Positions 23,441-31,969 of a stretch of 37,447 bases of DNA are shown here, one piece after another. Source of the stretch: Bacteroidota bacterium (GTDB lineage Bacteria > Bacteroidota > Bacteroidia > Chitinophagales > LD1); NCBI GenBank assembly GCA_947478005.1, contig CANJVG010000020.1:1-37447 (forward strand), in the 5' to 3' direction. Every line of letters begins with the position of its first letter. The first letter of the stretch is position 1. Both the position numbers and the translations under genes were made by a program. The notes beneath the pieces were generated by a model. It made no database searches and was not told the origin of the DNA. It saw only the letters and a program-made list of their open reading frames with translations.

Positions 23441-26095
23441 ATGAAAAAAATCTTCTTCGCTGCAATACTTTTATTCATTGCTTTTTCGGCATCGGCCCGG
23501 CACATTGTTGGTGGGTTTATATCCTATACCTACGTAGCAGGCAGCACCTCTACCTATCATATTACTCTCAAAGTTTATCGCGATTGTACTACTCAAACGC
23601 CCTTTGACGGATTACCTCTTTCAGATGGAACTATAATTACCCCCCGTGTTTTTGTCTATGACAATAGCGGTGCTCAGGTGGATGTCATAGAGTTTCAAGC
23701 ACCCACGGTTACGGTAATTAACCCGCCAATAGATAACCCGTGTCTGACTAATACAAGCGGGGCTTGTGTAGAGGAAGGGGTTTATCAGGCAACCTATGTT
23801 TTGCCAAGTGCAACCGAAGGATTTACCCTGGCTTATGTGCGCTGCTGTCGCAATAATTCTATCAATAATCTTATCCTGCCCGGTGAACAGGGCGGCACCT
23901 ACTCTGCTTACATTCCACCAACGGCTACCTTTCATAATAATAGTCCGGTTTTCAACCAGTTTCCTCCAATCTTTATTTGTGTTAATGCGCCCTTGCGATT
24001 TGACCATTCAGCCACGGACGTAGATGGCGATTTACTCGTTTATTCTTTGTGCTCTCCTAAAACGGGAGCATCCCAGACGGAACCTGCTCCAACCAGTGCT
24101 CCCGGTCCGCCCTATTCAGATGTAAATTGGGAATCGGGCTACAGCGAAACAAATCCTTTGGGAAATAATTCATTGGCCATTGACGGCAATACAGGCTACT
24201 TAACCGGAACTCCCAATACCCAGGGCCAATTTGTAGTAGGTATCTGCGTAAGTGAATATCGAAACGGCAATTTAATTTCCACCTATCTCCGCGATTTTCA
24301 GTTCAACGTAACGCAATGCAATATTCCGGTGGCTGATATTCCCAGCTCAGATATTAACCCAACTACCGGAGTAGGCACTTATGTAATTAATTGCAGCAAT
24401 CTACACGTGCAGTTTAAAAACACTTCCTATAATCCGCCACCTTCCAATGTGCCAATAGACTATAGTTGGGATTTTGGCGTGAATGGAATAACCACCGATG
24501 TTTCAAATCAACCCGTTCCTTTTTACGACTACCCCGATACCGGCACTTATTTTGTAACCCTAATTGCCACCAAGGGAAGCGGACCGAATGCCTGCATTGA
24601 TACTACTTATGCCTTTGTATATATCTATCCAACTCATCATTCCGATTTTTCAGCAACCAATTTTTGTGTAGGAGTAAATACCAACTTCACCGACCAAAGT
24701 ATTTCTACAGTTGGCAATGTCAACTTCTGGAATTGGGATTTTGGCGATGGCAGCAATTCCACACAGCCAAACCCATCACACCAATTCACTACCCAGGGAA
24801 CTTTTCCTGTAACGCTTATCGGAGGCAATGATTTGGGATGCAGAGACACGATCACCAAGAACATAACCATCCAGCAAAGTCTATTTGTAACGGCAGGCCC
24901 CGATACTTCCGTTTGTATTAGCGGTGCAAATTTTCGGGACAGTGTTCAGCTAAACGCCAGCGGAGCCACTAGCTATCAATGGACACCTTCGTTCAATCTT
25001 AATTCGGGTATTGTACAAAATCCAATAGCGCGGCCTACCCTAAACACCACTTATGTGGTCACGGGCACAGATGCCAGCGGATGTTTTGGTTTCGATTCAG
25101 TTACGGTCTTTGTGTTCGACCCGAACATCGATGTAATTATTGATGATACTAAAACAGTTTGCCGCTTCGATACAGCGTACGCGAATGTGACTAGTCAGGG
25201 CGCTTCAAATTATGTATGGACACCCAACCAATTTTTACTAAACCCTAATTCCTATAGCCCTGGATTTTTTCCGCCAATCAGTACCAGCTATACACTTACG
25301 GTATCTAACTATTGCTATTCCAAAAGCGATAACATTCTGATAAATATTCTTCCTCCACCAACACTTTCTTTCAGCCCGTCCGATTCTATCTGCCCCGGCA
25401 ATCCTTCACAACTTTCTGTTAGCGGATCCCAATCCTATCAATGGCAGTTTGACAACACGCTGAGCGCTCTGGACATTTCAAATCCAATCGCCACACCAAC
25501 AAGTTCACAGTACTACTACGTAACCGGTATAGATGCAAACGGCTGCAAAAACAACGACTCCACTTTTGTGGTGGTGGTTCCTTTGCCGATAGTAAATGCC
25601 GGAAACGACACCTTAATTTATATCGACACCAAAGCCTATCTCGATGCCTACACCGATGCTTCCAAATTTTATTGGACACCGATTACCTTTTTGAGCAAAC
25701 CGAAATCCCTTCAAACTTCAGCTGCCGTTACCAAAGCGCAGTCGTATGTTTTGGTTGCTCAAAATGAATTTGGTTGCATTAACAGCGATACGATTTTTAT
25801 CACTGTAGTAAAAGACAATATCCTTCTGGTTCCAACGGCCTTCTCTCCGAATGGCGATGGCGTAAACGATGTTTTCAAAATTGTCCGTACCGTTAATATT
25901 TACAAGCTCAAAGAATTTTCTGTGTGGAATCGTTGGGGCGAAAAAGTGTTTGAAACCAGCGATGTAAATGAAGGTTGGGACGGTACTTTCGGAAATCATT
26001 TGCAAGCAATGAGTGTATATGTTTGGCAGATAATTGCTGAGTCAAAGGATTCGGAAGAAATAGTGCGCAAAGGAAATGTAACGTTGGTTCGCTGA
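23441..26095 (+). CDS. Large secreted PKD-domain protein with gliding-motility C-terminal (type B T9SS) domain
   Basis: 884 residues from ATG 23441 (a TTG six bases earlier is less likely). The signal peptide KKIFFAAILLFIAFSASA precedes RHIVGGFISYTYVAGS, the opening seen in many Bacteroidota adhesin-like proteins. PKD domains are visible, with SYDWDFG-type blocks: YSWDFGVNG with YPDTGTYFVTLIAT, and NFWNWDFGDGS with FTTQGTFPVTL. Further Ig-like repeats carry YQWTPSFNLN and YVWTPNQFLLNP, each with a GTDASGC or similar ending. The C-terminal PTAFSPNGDGVNDVFKI, followed by FSVWNRWGEKVFET and NEGWDGTFGN, is the CHU_C/TIGR04131-type domain that routes cargo through T9SS. Likely a large surface adhesin. 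A TATCTTCG box lies 19 nt upstream. Confidence 0.92.
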   Translation: MKKIFFAAILLFIAFSASARHIVGGFISYTYVAGSTSTYHITLKVYRDCTTQTPFDGLPLSDGTIITPRVFVYDNSGAQVDVIEFQAPTVTVINPPIDNPCLTNTSGACVEEGVYQATYVLPSATEGFTLAYVRCCRNNSINNLILPGEQGGTYSAYIPPTATFHNNSPVFNQFPPIFICVNAPLRFDHSATDVDGDLLVYSLCSPKTGASQTEPAPTSAPGPPYSDVNWESGYSETNPLGNNSLAIDGNTGYLTGTPNTQGQFVVGICVSEYRNGNLISTYLRDFQFNVTQCNIPVADIPSSDINPTTGVGTYVINCSNLHVQFKNTSYNPPPSNVPIDYSWDFGVNGITTDVSNQPVPFYDYPDTGTYFVTLIATKGSGPNACIDTTYAFVYIYPTHHSDFSATNFCVGVNTNFTDQSISTVGNVNFWNWDFGDGSNSTQPNPSHQFTTQGTFPVTLIGGNDLGCRDTITKNITIQQSLFVTAGPDTSVCISGANFRDSVQLNASGATSYQWTPSFNLNSGIVQNPIARPTLNTTYVVTGTDASGCFGFDSVTVFVFDPNIDVIIDDTKTVCRFDTAYANVTSQGASNYVWTPNQFLLNPNSYSPGFFPPISTSYTLTVSNYCYSKSDNILINILPPPTLSFSPSDSICPGNPSQLSVSGSQSYQWQFDNTLSALDISNPIATPTSSQYYYVTGIDANGCKNNDSTFVVVVPLPIVNAGNDTLIYIDTKAYLDAYTDASKFYWTPITFLSKPKSLQTSAAVTKAQSYVLVAQNEFGCINSDTIFITVVKDNILLVPTAFSPNGDGVNDVFKIVRTVNIYKLKEFSVWNRWGEKVFETSDVNEGWDGTFGNHLQAMSVYVWQIIAESKDSEEIVRKGNVTLVR

Positions 26096-26127
26096 TTTTT
26101 TCATTTAGATTTACAAAAAATATACGC

Positions 26128-26445
26128 ATGAAGAAAATAATGTTCGCCTTTGTTGTTATGCTCATTTCTATAGCCTCCTGTTCCAAAAAATCGACTCCAA
26201 CCGCTGCAAAAGAAGTAGCCTTGGATGGTGCACCAATATTTGCTACCAACTGTGCGCGTTGTCATGGAGCAGAGGGAATAAAGGATAGCCGCACACCTAA
26301 TTTGCACACGATTGCTTTGGATAAAGCAGGGCTTGTGAACAGCATCACTCATGGTAAAGGACACATGCCGGCATTTTCAGACAAATTATCAACTGCCGAA
26401 ATTTTGGCAGTAGCTGATTTGATTGTGCGCTGGCACAATAAGTAA
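26128..26445 (+). CDS. Lipoprotein c-type cytochrome
   Basis: 105 residues. Lipobox ISIASC with the cysteine at 18, haem site C42-A-R-C45-H46 (NCARCHGAEG), and the axial methionine M80 in GKGHMPAFSDKLS, so a single-haem class I cytochrome c tethered to a membrane. It would carry electrons to a terminal oxidase or another redox partner. It starts 32 nt after the giant secreted protein and ends 1 nt before the anmK start; co-transcription with anmK is likely. Confidence 0.93.
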   Translation: MKKIMFAFVVMLISIASCSKKSTPTAAKEVALDGAPIFATNCARCHGAEGIKDSRTPNLHTIALDKAGLVNSITHGKGHMPAFSDKLSTAEILAVADLIVRWHNK

Positions 26446-26446
26446 T

Positions 26447-27541
26447 ATGAATTCTTATCGTGTAATAGGATTAATGTCGGGAAGCTCTCTTGACGGATTG
26501 GATATTGCCTATTGCGAATTCGCTGAAGAAGAGGGCAGTTGGAGTTTTAAAATTCTTCAAACGGCAGTGGTGGCGTTTTCTGCCGAAGGGATTCAGAGAA
26601 TAAAATCGTTGCCTACTTCCTCGGCAAAGGAGATAGCACAAGCGCATTCTTCACTCGGAAATTATTTTGGTAACTGCGTGCATGAATTCATTCAGAAAAA
26701 TTCGTTGCAAAACAAAGTTGATTTCATTGCTTCACACGGGCATACTATTTTTCATTTCCCGCAAAAAGGATTTACAACACAAATAGGCGATGGTGCTGCT
26801 ATCGCTGCCCAAACAAACCTTGCGGTGGTTTGCGACTTTCGTTCTGCGGATATTGCGAATGACGGACAAGGAACACCCATAGTTCCTATTGGCGACCAGC
26901 TGTTATTTGCTGATTATAAATTTTGCCTGAACATAGGCGGCATCGCAAACATCAGTTGCAAAACAGAAACCGGAATTGTGGCTTTTGATATTTGTGCAGC
27001 CAATCAGGTTTTGAATTTTCTAGCCAATACTTTCGATAAGGAATACGATGCCAGAGGAGAAATTGCTAGTAGAGGTAAACTGGATGCTGATTTATTTACG
27101 AAGCTGAATGCTGTGAATTTTTATTCACAGCCGTTTCCAAAGTCTTTAGACAATAGTTTTTCACGCGAAATAATTCTGCCTATACTGGATGAATCTCCAA
27201 TTTCAGCAGAAGATAAAATGCGAACTTATGTGGAGCACATTGCTTTTCAAATTGCAAACCACATTCAAAGGATTATCAAAAAGGAGAAAATCAGTTTGTC
27301 GCCCGAAGACAAAATATTGATAACGGGTGGTGGAGCATTCAATACATTCTTAGTTCAAAGAATAAAAGCACAAACTAAACTCACCATTGAAATTCCCAAC
27401 GAAGAATTGGTGAAGTTTAAAGAGGCTCTTGTAATTGCATTCATGGGCGTTTTGCGAAAGCGCAACGAAGTAAATGTGTTGAAGAGTGTAACAGGAGCAC
27501 GGAAGGATACTGTAGGAGGAGCCGTCTATCTGCCTACTTAA
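26447..27541 (+). CDS. anmK: Anhydro-N-acetylmuramic acid kinase
   Basis: Recycling enzyme that phosphorylates and opens 1,6-anhydro-MurNAc released from peptidoglycan. 364 residues. The ATG at 26447 is chosen because the sequence then begins MNSYRVIGLMSGSSLDGLD, the family N-terminus; upstream in-frame codons overlap the cytochrome. Other marks are FIASHGHTIFHFP, TQIGDGAAIA, VCDFRSADIANDGQGTPIVP with the conserved aspartates, and ILITGGGAFN near the end. Its 3' end overlaps the convergent permease by 8 nt. A functional link with the cell-wall PBP 5 kb upstream is only thematic. Confidence 0.97.
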   Translation: MNSYRVIGLMSGSSLDGLDIAYCEFAEEEGSWSFKILQTAVVAFSAEGIQRIKSLPTSSAKEIAQAHSSLGNYFGNCVHEFIQKNSLQNKVDFIASHGHTIFHFPQKGFTTQIGDGAAIAAQTNLAVVCDFRSADIANDGQGTPIVPIGDQLLFADYKFCLNIGGIANISCKTETGIVAFDICAANQVLNFLANTFDKEYDARGEIASRGKLDADLFTKLNAVNFYSQPFPKSLDNSFSREIILPILDESPISAEDKMRTYVEHIAFQIANHIQRIIKKEKISLSPEDKILITGGGAFNTFLVQRIKAQTKLTIEIPNEELVKFKEALVIAFMGVLRKRNEVNVLKSVTGARKDTVGGAVYLPT

Positions 27542-28757
27542 AACTCATTTCACTCTCACTTGCCCTCTTTGCCGGGAAATAAGCTGCCAGCAAACTCACT
27601 GAAACAATAATAGTCATCGTTACAACGGGGTCGAGCCACTTTAATTTTACAGGATAGTAATTGATAACAAAGCTTGAATCTGCTCCGCCAAGTTTGAGAA
27701 AGTGAAATTTCATTTGCAAAAGAACAACGGCATAACCCAATGCCAAACCGGTAAGCGCGCCAATAAGTGAAGACAACATTCCATTGAGTAAATAAATCTT
27801 TTTTATCTCATGGGCATTTGCTCCCATTGCTTTCAGAATAGAAATGTCTTTTGTTTTTTCGAGCACCAGCATGGAAAGCGACCCAATGATATTGAACGAA
27901 ATTATCAGAATGATAAAACCAAGAATAGCAGTAGTTACCCAACGTTCAATCAGCATAATCTGATAGGTTTCGGCTTTTTGTTCATAGCGCGTTCTGACGA
28001 CAAACTCATTACCAAGCAATTCCTGCATTTGCTTTTTGGCAGCCTCTATCGAAGCACCTTCTTTCAGTTTTATTTCATAAGCAGAAACAGCCTTATCTTC
28101 TCCCAACAGCTCGCGGGCAAAATTCAAATCGACAAAAACATATTTAGAGTCAAACTCTTGTTGAATGGCAAAAACTCCCGCTGGAACTACAGACATTGTA
28201 TTGAACGCATCTTCAGGAGCAAAGGCCGTTCTTACTCCTTTGCGGGGCACCGTAATGCGAAGCGGTTCGCTACCATGGGTTACATCCATATTCATGGTGT
28301 AGCTGATGTTCGCTCCCAAAACCGCATAGTTCATAGTGGAATCGTGGAGCAAAAATTTTCCATCACGTTCATAGTTTTTGATGGTAGTAACTGCGTTGAA
28401 GTTTTCGTCAACTCCTTTGATGGTGCCCAGTTGTGCTTGTTCGCCATATTCAAGATAGGCGTTTTCTTCGAGGATGCGAGAGAGATAGGCAATGCCATCA
28501 AGGTGCAGAATCTTGGAAGAGAGCAGCGAATCGTCTTCAAACGTTTTGCCTTGCACAGCACGAATTTCCAAATCGGGATAGAATGAATTATAGAGCGAAA
28601 GAACCAACCCTTCGAAACCATTAAAAACAGAGAGGACAACGATTAAGGCAAAGGCTCCCACGCCCATACCCAACATGCTTACCCTCGAAATAATGTTGAT
28701 AGCATTGGTAGATTTTTTCGAGAAGATATAGCGAAGTGCTATTCGGAATGCTAGCAT
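27534..28757 (-). CDS. Lipoprotein-releasing ABC permease, LolC/LolE-like (FtsX family)
   Basis: 407 residues, four transmembrane helices: one near residues 22-48 (ISRVSMLGMGVGAFALIVVL) and three in the C-terminal FtsX domain (ILGFIILIISFNIIGSLSML, LIGALTGLALGYAVVLLQM and VVTMTIIVSVSLLAAYFPAK). The large extracytoplasmic domain between helices 1 and 2 fits the family. Such permeases work with the LolD ATPase to extract lipoproteins toward the outer membrane, and LolD is not in the window. The C-terminal LEKTKDISILKAMGAN is the typical coupling helix. It lies downstream of rbfA on the same strand with a 19-nt gap and may be co-transcribed with it. Confidence 0.92.
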   Translation of the reverse strand: MLAFRIALRYIFSKKSTNAINIISRVSMLGMGVGAFALIVVLSVFNGFEGLVLSLYNSFYPDLEIRAVQGKTFEDDSLLSSKILHLDGIAYLSRILEENAYLEYGEQAQLGTIKGVDENFNAVTTIKNYERDGKFLLHDSTMNYAVLGANISYTMNMDVTHGSEPLRITVPRKGVRTAFAPEDAFNTMSVVPAGVFAIQQEFDSKYVFVDLNFARELLGEDKAVSAYEIKLKEGASIEAAKKQMQELLGNEFVVRTRYEQKAETYQIMLIERWVTTAILGFIILIISFNIIGSLSMLVLEKTKDISILKAMGANAHEIKKIYLLNGMLSSLIGALTGLALGYAVVLLQMKFHFLKLGGADSSFVINYYPVKLKWLDPVVTMTIIVSVSLLAAYFPAKRASESEMSFK

Positions 28758-28776
28758 CTAACTGTTTGCTATTGGT

Positions 28777-29232
28777 TTACTTCTTAGCCTGTTTGGCTGC
28801 TGCTTTTCTTTTCGCTGCTACTTTCTTTGTCTTAGGTTTTTCTTCCAACTTTGGCTTAACAGCTTCTGCTTTTATCCGCTCATCGTCCTGGTGCACTTTT
28901 TTAAAAACCTCCTCCATGTGGAAGGCATAATCAAGCGTTTCATCGCGAAAGAATTCAATCTCGGGCATTACTCGAAGCTGATGACGAAGTTTTTCGGCCA
29001 GCTTTCTTTTCAATTCAAATTTGTGCTCATTGAATTTGTCAATTATTTCATCTGGATTTTCAGCATTGAAAATGCTGAGGTAAAAGCGCACCAGCGATAA
29101 ATCGGAGGTGGCTTTCGCTTTGGTAAGGGTTACAAACGCTTTGCCCGTAAGCGCTTTGCCTTCGCGGGTTAATATTTCTGCAAATGCTTCTTGTATTACT
29201 GAACTGACCTTTAATTGTCTGCGCGAATCCAT
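28777..29232 (-). CDS. rbfA: Ribosome-binding factor A
   Basis: 30S subunit maturation factor. 151 residues, of which about 110 form the KH-type RbfA domain: SRRQLKVSSVIQEAFAEIL at the N-terminus, VTLTKAKATSDLSLVRFYLS and the LRVMPEIEFFRDETLDYAF stretch near the end. The last 40 residues are a Lys/Ala-rich low-complexity tail (KVAAKRKAAAKQAKK) not found in the E. coli protein, perhaps an rRNA-binding extension. It leads the operon with the LolC/E-like permease, and a TACCTTTA element precedes it as a weak -7 box. Confidence 0.95.
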   Translation of the reverse strand: MDSRRQLKVSSVIQEAFAEILTREGKALTGKAFVTLTKAKATSDLSLVRFYLSIFNAENPDEIIDKFNEHKFELKRKLAEKLRHQLRVMPEIEFFRDETLDYAFHMEEVFKKVHQDDERIKAEAVKPKLEEKPKTKKVAAKRKAAAKQAKK

Positions 29233-29283
29233 GGTTTCTAATTTCCGGTAAAGGTAAAAAACAAGGCAAGAAATATTTTTCTC

Positions 29284-29315
29284 TTTCGAGCGTTTCAGTC
29301 ATCATTCTATATTTG
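29284..29315 (+). promoter_or_regulatory. Promoter with -7 box TATATTTG in front of the MsbA-like gene
   Basis: TATATTTG (29308-29315) is an exact TAnnTTTG. TTTC at 29284-29287 is a one-mismatch -33 with a 20-nt spacer. The ATG follows 6 nt later, so the mRNA would be nearly leaderless. Confidence 0.5.
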
Positions 29316-29321
29316 TCCAAC

Positions 29322-31145
29322 ATGAAGAATCTCTTTCGCATTCTTAGTTACATACGCAGGTACACTGCATTTGCCCTGCTCAATGTACTTTTCAATGTGC
29401 TTACTGTGGTATTCTCGCTGGTTTCGGTGATAATGATTATCCCCTTTTTACAGTTGTTGTTCGATAAAATTCCGAAGGTGGTGGTGAAACCGGAGTTGCA
29501 ATTGAGCGCAGAGTCGTTTATCAATTACATGAAATATATTTTGAGCGATGAAATAATGACGAATGGTCAATTGGTTGCTCTCGAAAAATTTTGTGTGGCC
29601 ATTGGTTTTTTGTTTTTTCTCAAGAACCTCTTTCGTTTTTTGGCGGTTTACTTTTTAGCACCTATCCGTAGCGGTGCAGTACGCGATATTCGCAATGAGC
29701 TTTATGCAAAAATTCTCTCGCTGCCACTTTCCTATTATTCAAAGGAAAGAAAGGGCGATATCATTTCGCGTTTGACGGACGATGTAAAAGAAGTGGAAAT
29801 AAGCATCATCAGTTTTATTGAAGTCACCGTTCGCGAGCCACTCAATATCATTATTTATCTGGCCGCGCTGCTGTTGTTGAGCCCGCAGTTGACGGCTTTT
29901 GTTTTTGTAATGCTGTTGGTTACCGGTTTTATTATTGGCCGGGTGGGTAAGAGTTTAAAAAAGCAATCGATAGAGGCGCAATCTGTTTCCGGACAACTGC
30001 TTTCTATAGCTGATGAAACGCTAGGAGGCCTGCGCATTATTCATGCGTTCAATGCCGAAAAGTTTATGCGCGAGCAGTTTGACAAAATCAATACGGAGTT
30101 TTTTACGCTTAGTCGCAAGATAAATACACGCAGAGAGTTGTCTTCTCCACTTACCGAGTTTTTAGCCATGTGCGTGGTTTGCACGGTGCTTTACTTTGGA
30201 GGAACCCTGGTGCTCGACCATAAAAATCTGGAGGCTGAAACCTTCATTGGTTTCATGGTTTTGTTTGCGCAGTTAATTCCACCCGCCAAAAACTTTTCAT
30301 CGGCTTCCTACAATATCCGAAAGGGATTGGCTTCGGCACAGCGGATTTTTGAGGTGATGGATGCCGAAGTGCAGATAGCAGAGAAAGCAAATGCACTGCC
30401 CATAAGGGAGTTTAAAAGGGAAATAGAATACCGCAAGGTTGGTTTTACCTATAACAATTACGACAGCAAGAAAATTATCAACGACATTAACCTGAAAGTA
30501 GAGAAGGGAAAAATGGTGGCTATGGTTGGGCAGTCGGGTGCCGGCAAAACCACGATGGTAGATTTGCTGCCACGGTTTTATGATATAAGCGAAGGACAAA
30601 TTTTAATTGACGGAACAGACGTGCGTGATTATAAACTCAATGACTTGCGTGGCTTGTTTGGTATGGTTTCGCAGGAGTCTATTTTGTTCAATGATTCGGT
30701 CTTCAACAATATTGCATTTGGTATCGAAAACGCTACCCGGGAAACAGTCATTGAAGCAGCGAAGATTGCAAACGCCCATGATTTCATTATGAAATTAGAG
30801 AACGGCTACGACTCTACTATTGGCGACAGGGGTGGAAAGCTGAGCGGTGGCGAGCGCCAGCGCTTAACTATTGCCCGTGCGGTTTTGAAAAATCCCCCTA
30901 TACTCATCTTGGATGAAGCTACTTCTTCACTTGATTCGAACTCGGAGAAACTGGTGCAGGAAGCCCTGCAAAAGCTAATGAAAGGGCGCACGACCATTGT
31001 CATTGCTCATCGCCTTTCTACCATTCAGTATGCCGATGAAATTATAGTGATGCAGGACGGCAAAATTTCTGAGCGCGGCAATCACATCGGTCTGATGGCC
31101 AAAAACGGCATTTACAAGCGCCTGGTGGAGCTTCAGGCCTTCTAA
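29322..31145 (+). CDS. ABC exporter, MsbA-like (ATPase-permease fusion)
   Basis: 607 residues from ATG 29322 (a TTG nine bases upstream overlaps the promoter box). Six N-terminal transmembrane helices (residues 10-320) join an ATPase with Walker A GQSGAGKTT at 403-411, the Q-loop MVSQESILF, signature LSGGERQRL, Walker B ILILDEATSSLD and the H-loop IAHRLSTIQ. Family members flip lipid A or lipids, or export drugs and peptides; MsbA is the likely role in an outer-membrane organism, though other exporters look alike. It is divergent from rbfA and followed by a 208-bp gap. Confidence 0.93.
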   Translation: MKNLFRILSYIRRYTAFALLNVLFNVLTVVFSLVSVIMIIPFLQLLFDKIPKVVVKPELQLSAESFINYMKYILSDEIMTNGQLVALEKFCVAIGFLFFLKNLFRFLAVYFLAPIRSGAVRDIRNELYAKILSLPLSYYSKERKGDIISRLTDDVKEVEISIISFIEVTVREPLNIIIYLAALLLLSPQLTAFVFVMLLVTGFIIGRVGKSLKKQSIEAQSVSGQLLSIADETLGGLRIIHAFNAEKFMREQFDKINTEFFTLSRKINTRRELSSPLTEFLAMCVVCTVLYFGGTLVLDHKNLEAETFIGFMVLFAQLIPPAKNFSSASYNIRKGLASAQRIFEVMDAEVQIAEKANALPIREFKREIEYRKVGFTYNNYDSKKIINDINLKVEKGKMVAMVGQSGAGKTTMVDLLPRFYDISEGQILIDGTDVRDYKLNDLRGLFGMVSQESILFNDSVFNNIAFGIENATRETVIEAAKIANAHDFIMKLENGYDSTIGDRGGKLSGGERQRLTIARAVLKNPPILILDEATSSLDSNSEKLVQEALQKLMKGRTTIVIAHRLSTIQYADEIIVMQDGKISERGNHIGLMAKNGIYKRLVELQAF

Positions 31146-31223
31146 TTTACGCTTCACAATTTATTTTCCATTTTTTAACAATAGGATTACAATGTTTTCC
31201 ACAACTCTTCGTTTGGTTAAATG

Positions 31224-31353
31224 TATATTTGTGGCGAAAATTCGCTGAACAAGGATTTTCGCTAAATGGGGGCAGGTGGGGCAGGTTTAACTTTATCAAT
31301 TTTCAGTAGTCATAATCAGTATTTAATCATCATTTAATAAAAAGGAGGTCGTT
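31224..31353 (+). promoter_or_regulatory. Leader region: TATATTTG box, hairpin, short ORF and strong Shine-Dalgarno
   Basis: TATATTTG at 31224-31231 would place the transcript start near 31238, giving a leader of about 115 nt. GCGAAAAT (31234-31241) and ATTTTCGC (31255-31262) form an 8-bp inverted repeat. A 23-codon ORF from ATG 31266-31268 to TAA 31335-31337 ends 4 nt before AAGGAGGT (31342-31349), a near-perfect anti-16S match with 4 nt to the ATG. Shine-Dalgarno sites of this strength are rare in this phylum. Confidence 0.5.
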
Positions 31354-31854
31354 ATGAAAACAAAAACCACACTTACGCTAAGCGTAGGCTTCCTGTTGGC
31401 CCTTGTATGTGGAAATCTTTCCGCACAGAGTACATTATCAGCAGGCAAAACCAATTTAACCGCAGGTCCGCAAGCGGTAACCAACCATGCTATCGCTAAC
31501 CCCGATGTATTAGTTGTCACGGGAAAAATTTTGGATGCCGAAACGGGTAAACCAATTGTCAACGCGAAAATCAATTTCGATAAGTTTGGCGAAGAGTTGC
31601 TGCAGGCATCTATTGATGACAAAGGCAACTATGCCCTTGCCCTTAATAAAAAAGAATTGGGCGAGCCGGTGCGATTAGTGTTTAAAATATCGGGTTACAA
31701 GCGATTTACCATTAAAGGAATCGACAAAGCGCAAACCTATATAGACGCTGATATTTTTCTTCAGCCTATGGAAAGCGAGGAAAAAAGCAATGCCAATGTA
31801 AAATACCAGATGAACAATGACCCGTTCAACACCATGGTTATTAAAATGCAGTAA
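31354..31854 (+). CDS. Secreted protein with a carboxypeptidase-regulatory-like domain
   Basis: 166 residues with a signal peptide (LTLSVGFLLALVCGNLSAQ). After a polar stretch, VVTGKILDAETGKPIVNAKI near residues 53-72 starts a carboxypeptidase-regulatory-like (CarboxypepD_reg) beta-sandwich with the usual DKGNYALAL turn and an FKISGYKRF strand. These domains serve as structural modules on secreted or outer-membrane proteins. It has no T9SS tail. Its role is unknown. Translation probably depends on the strong Shine-Dalgarno in front. Confidence 0.82.
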   Translation: MKTKTTLTLSVGFLLALVCGNLSAQSTLSAGKTNLTAGPQAVTNHAIANPDVLVVTGKILDAETGKPIVNAKINFDKFGEELLQASIDDKGNYALALNKKELGEPVRLVFKISGYKRFTIKGIDKAQTYIDADIFLQPMESEEKSNANVKYQMNNDPFNTMVIKMQ

Positions 31855-31875
31855 ATTTTTTTCGGTGAACAAACG

Positions 31876-31908
31876 AAATCCGCTTCCTAATCAGGAGCGG
31901 ATTTTTTT
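31876..31908 (+). terminator. Rho-independent terminator
   Basis: AAATCCGCTTCCT (31876-31888) pairs with AGGAGCGGATTT (about 31893-31904), one T bulged, with an AATC loop and a T-run after the stem. It lies 21 nt after the stop. Confidence 0.85.
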
Positions 31909-31969
31909 ATGCCCGATGATTAGGGATAAATGCCCAACTGCCACGCAAGGCAACAGATATTCCGGATTT

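Noticed and set aside
27810-28586. 258-codon plus-strand ORF opposite the LolC/E-like permease
   Set aside because: Antisense shadow; the minus-strand frame has the FtsX domain and helices, and the plus-strand product matches nothing I know.
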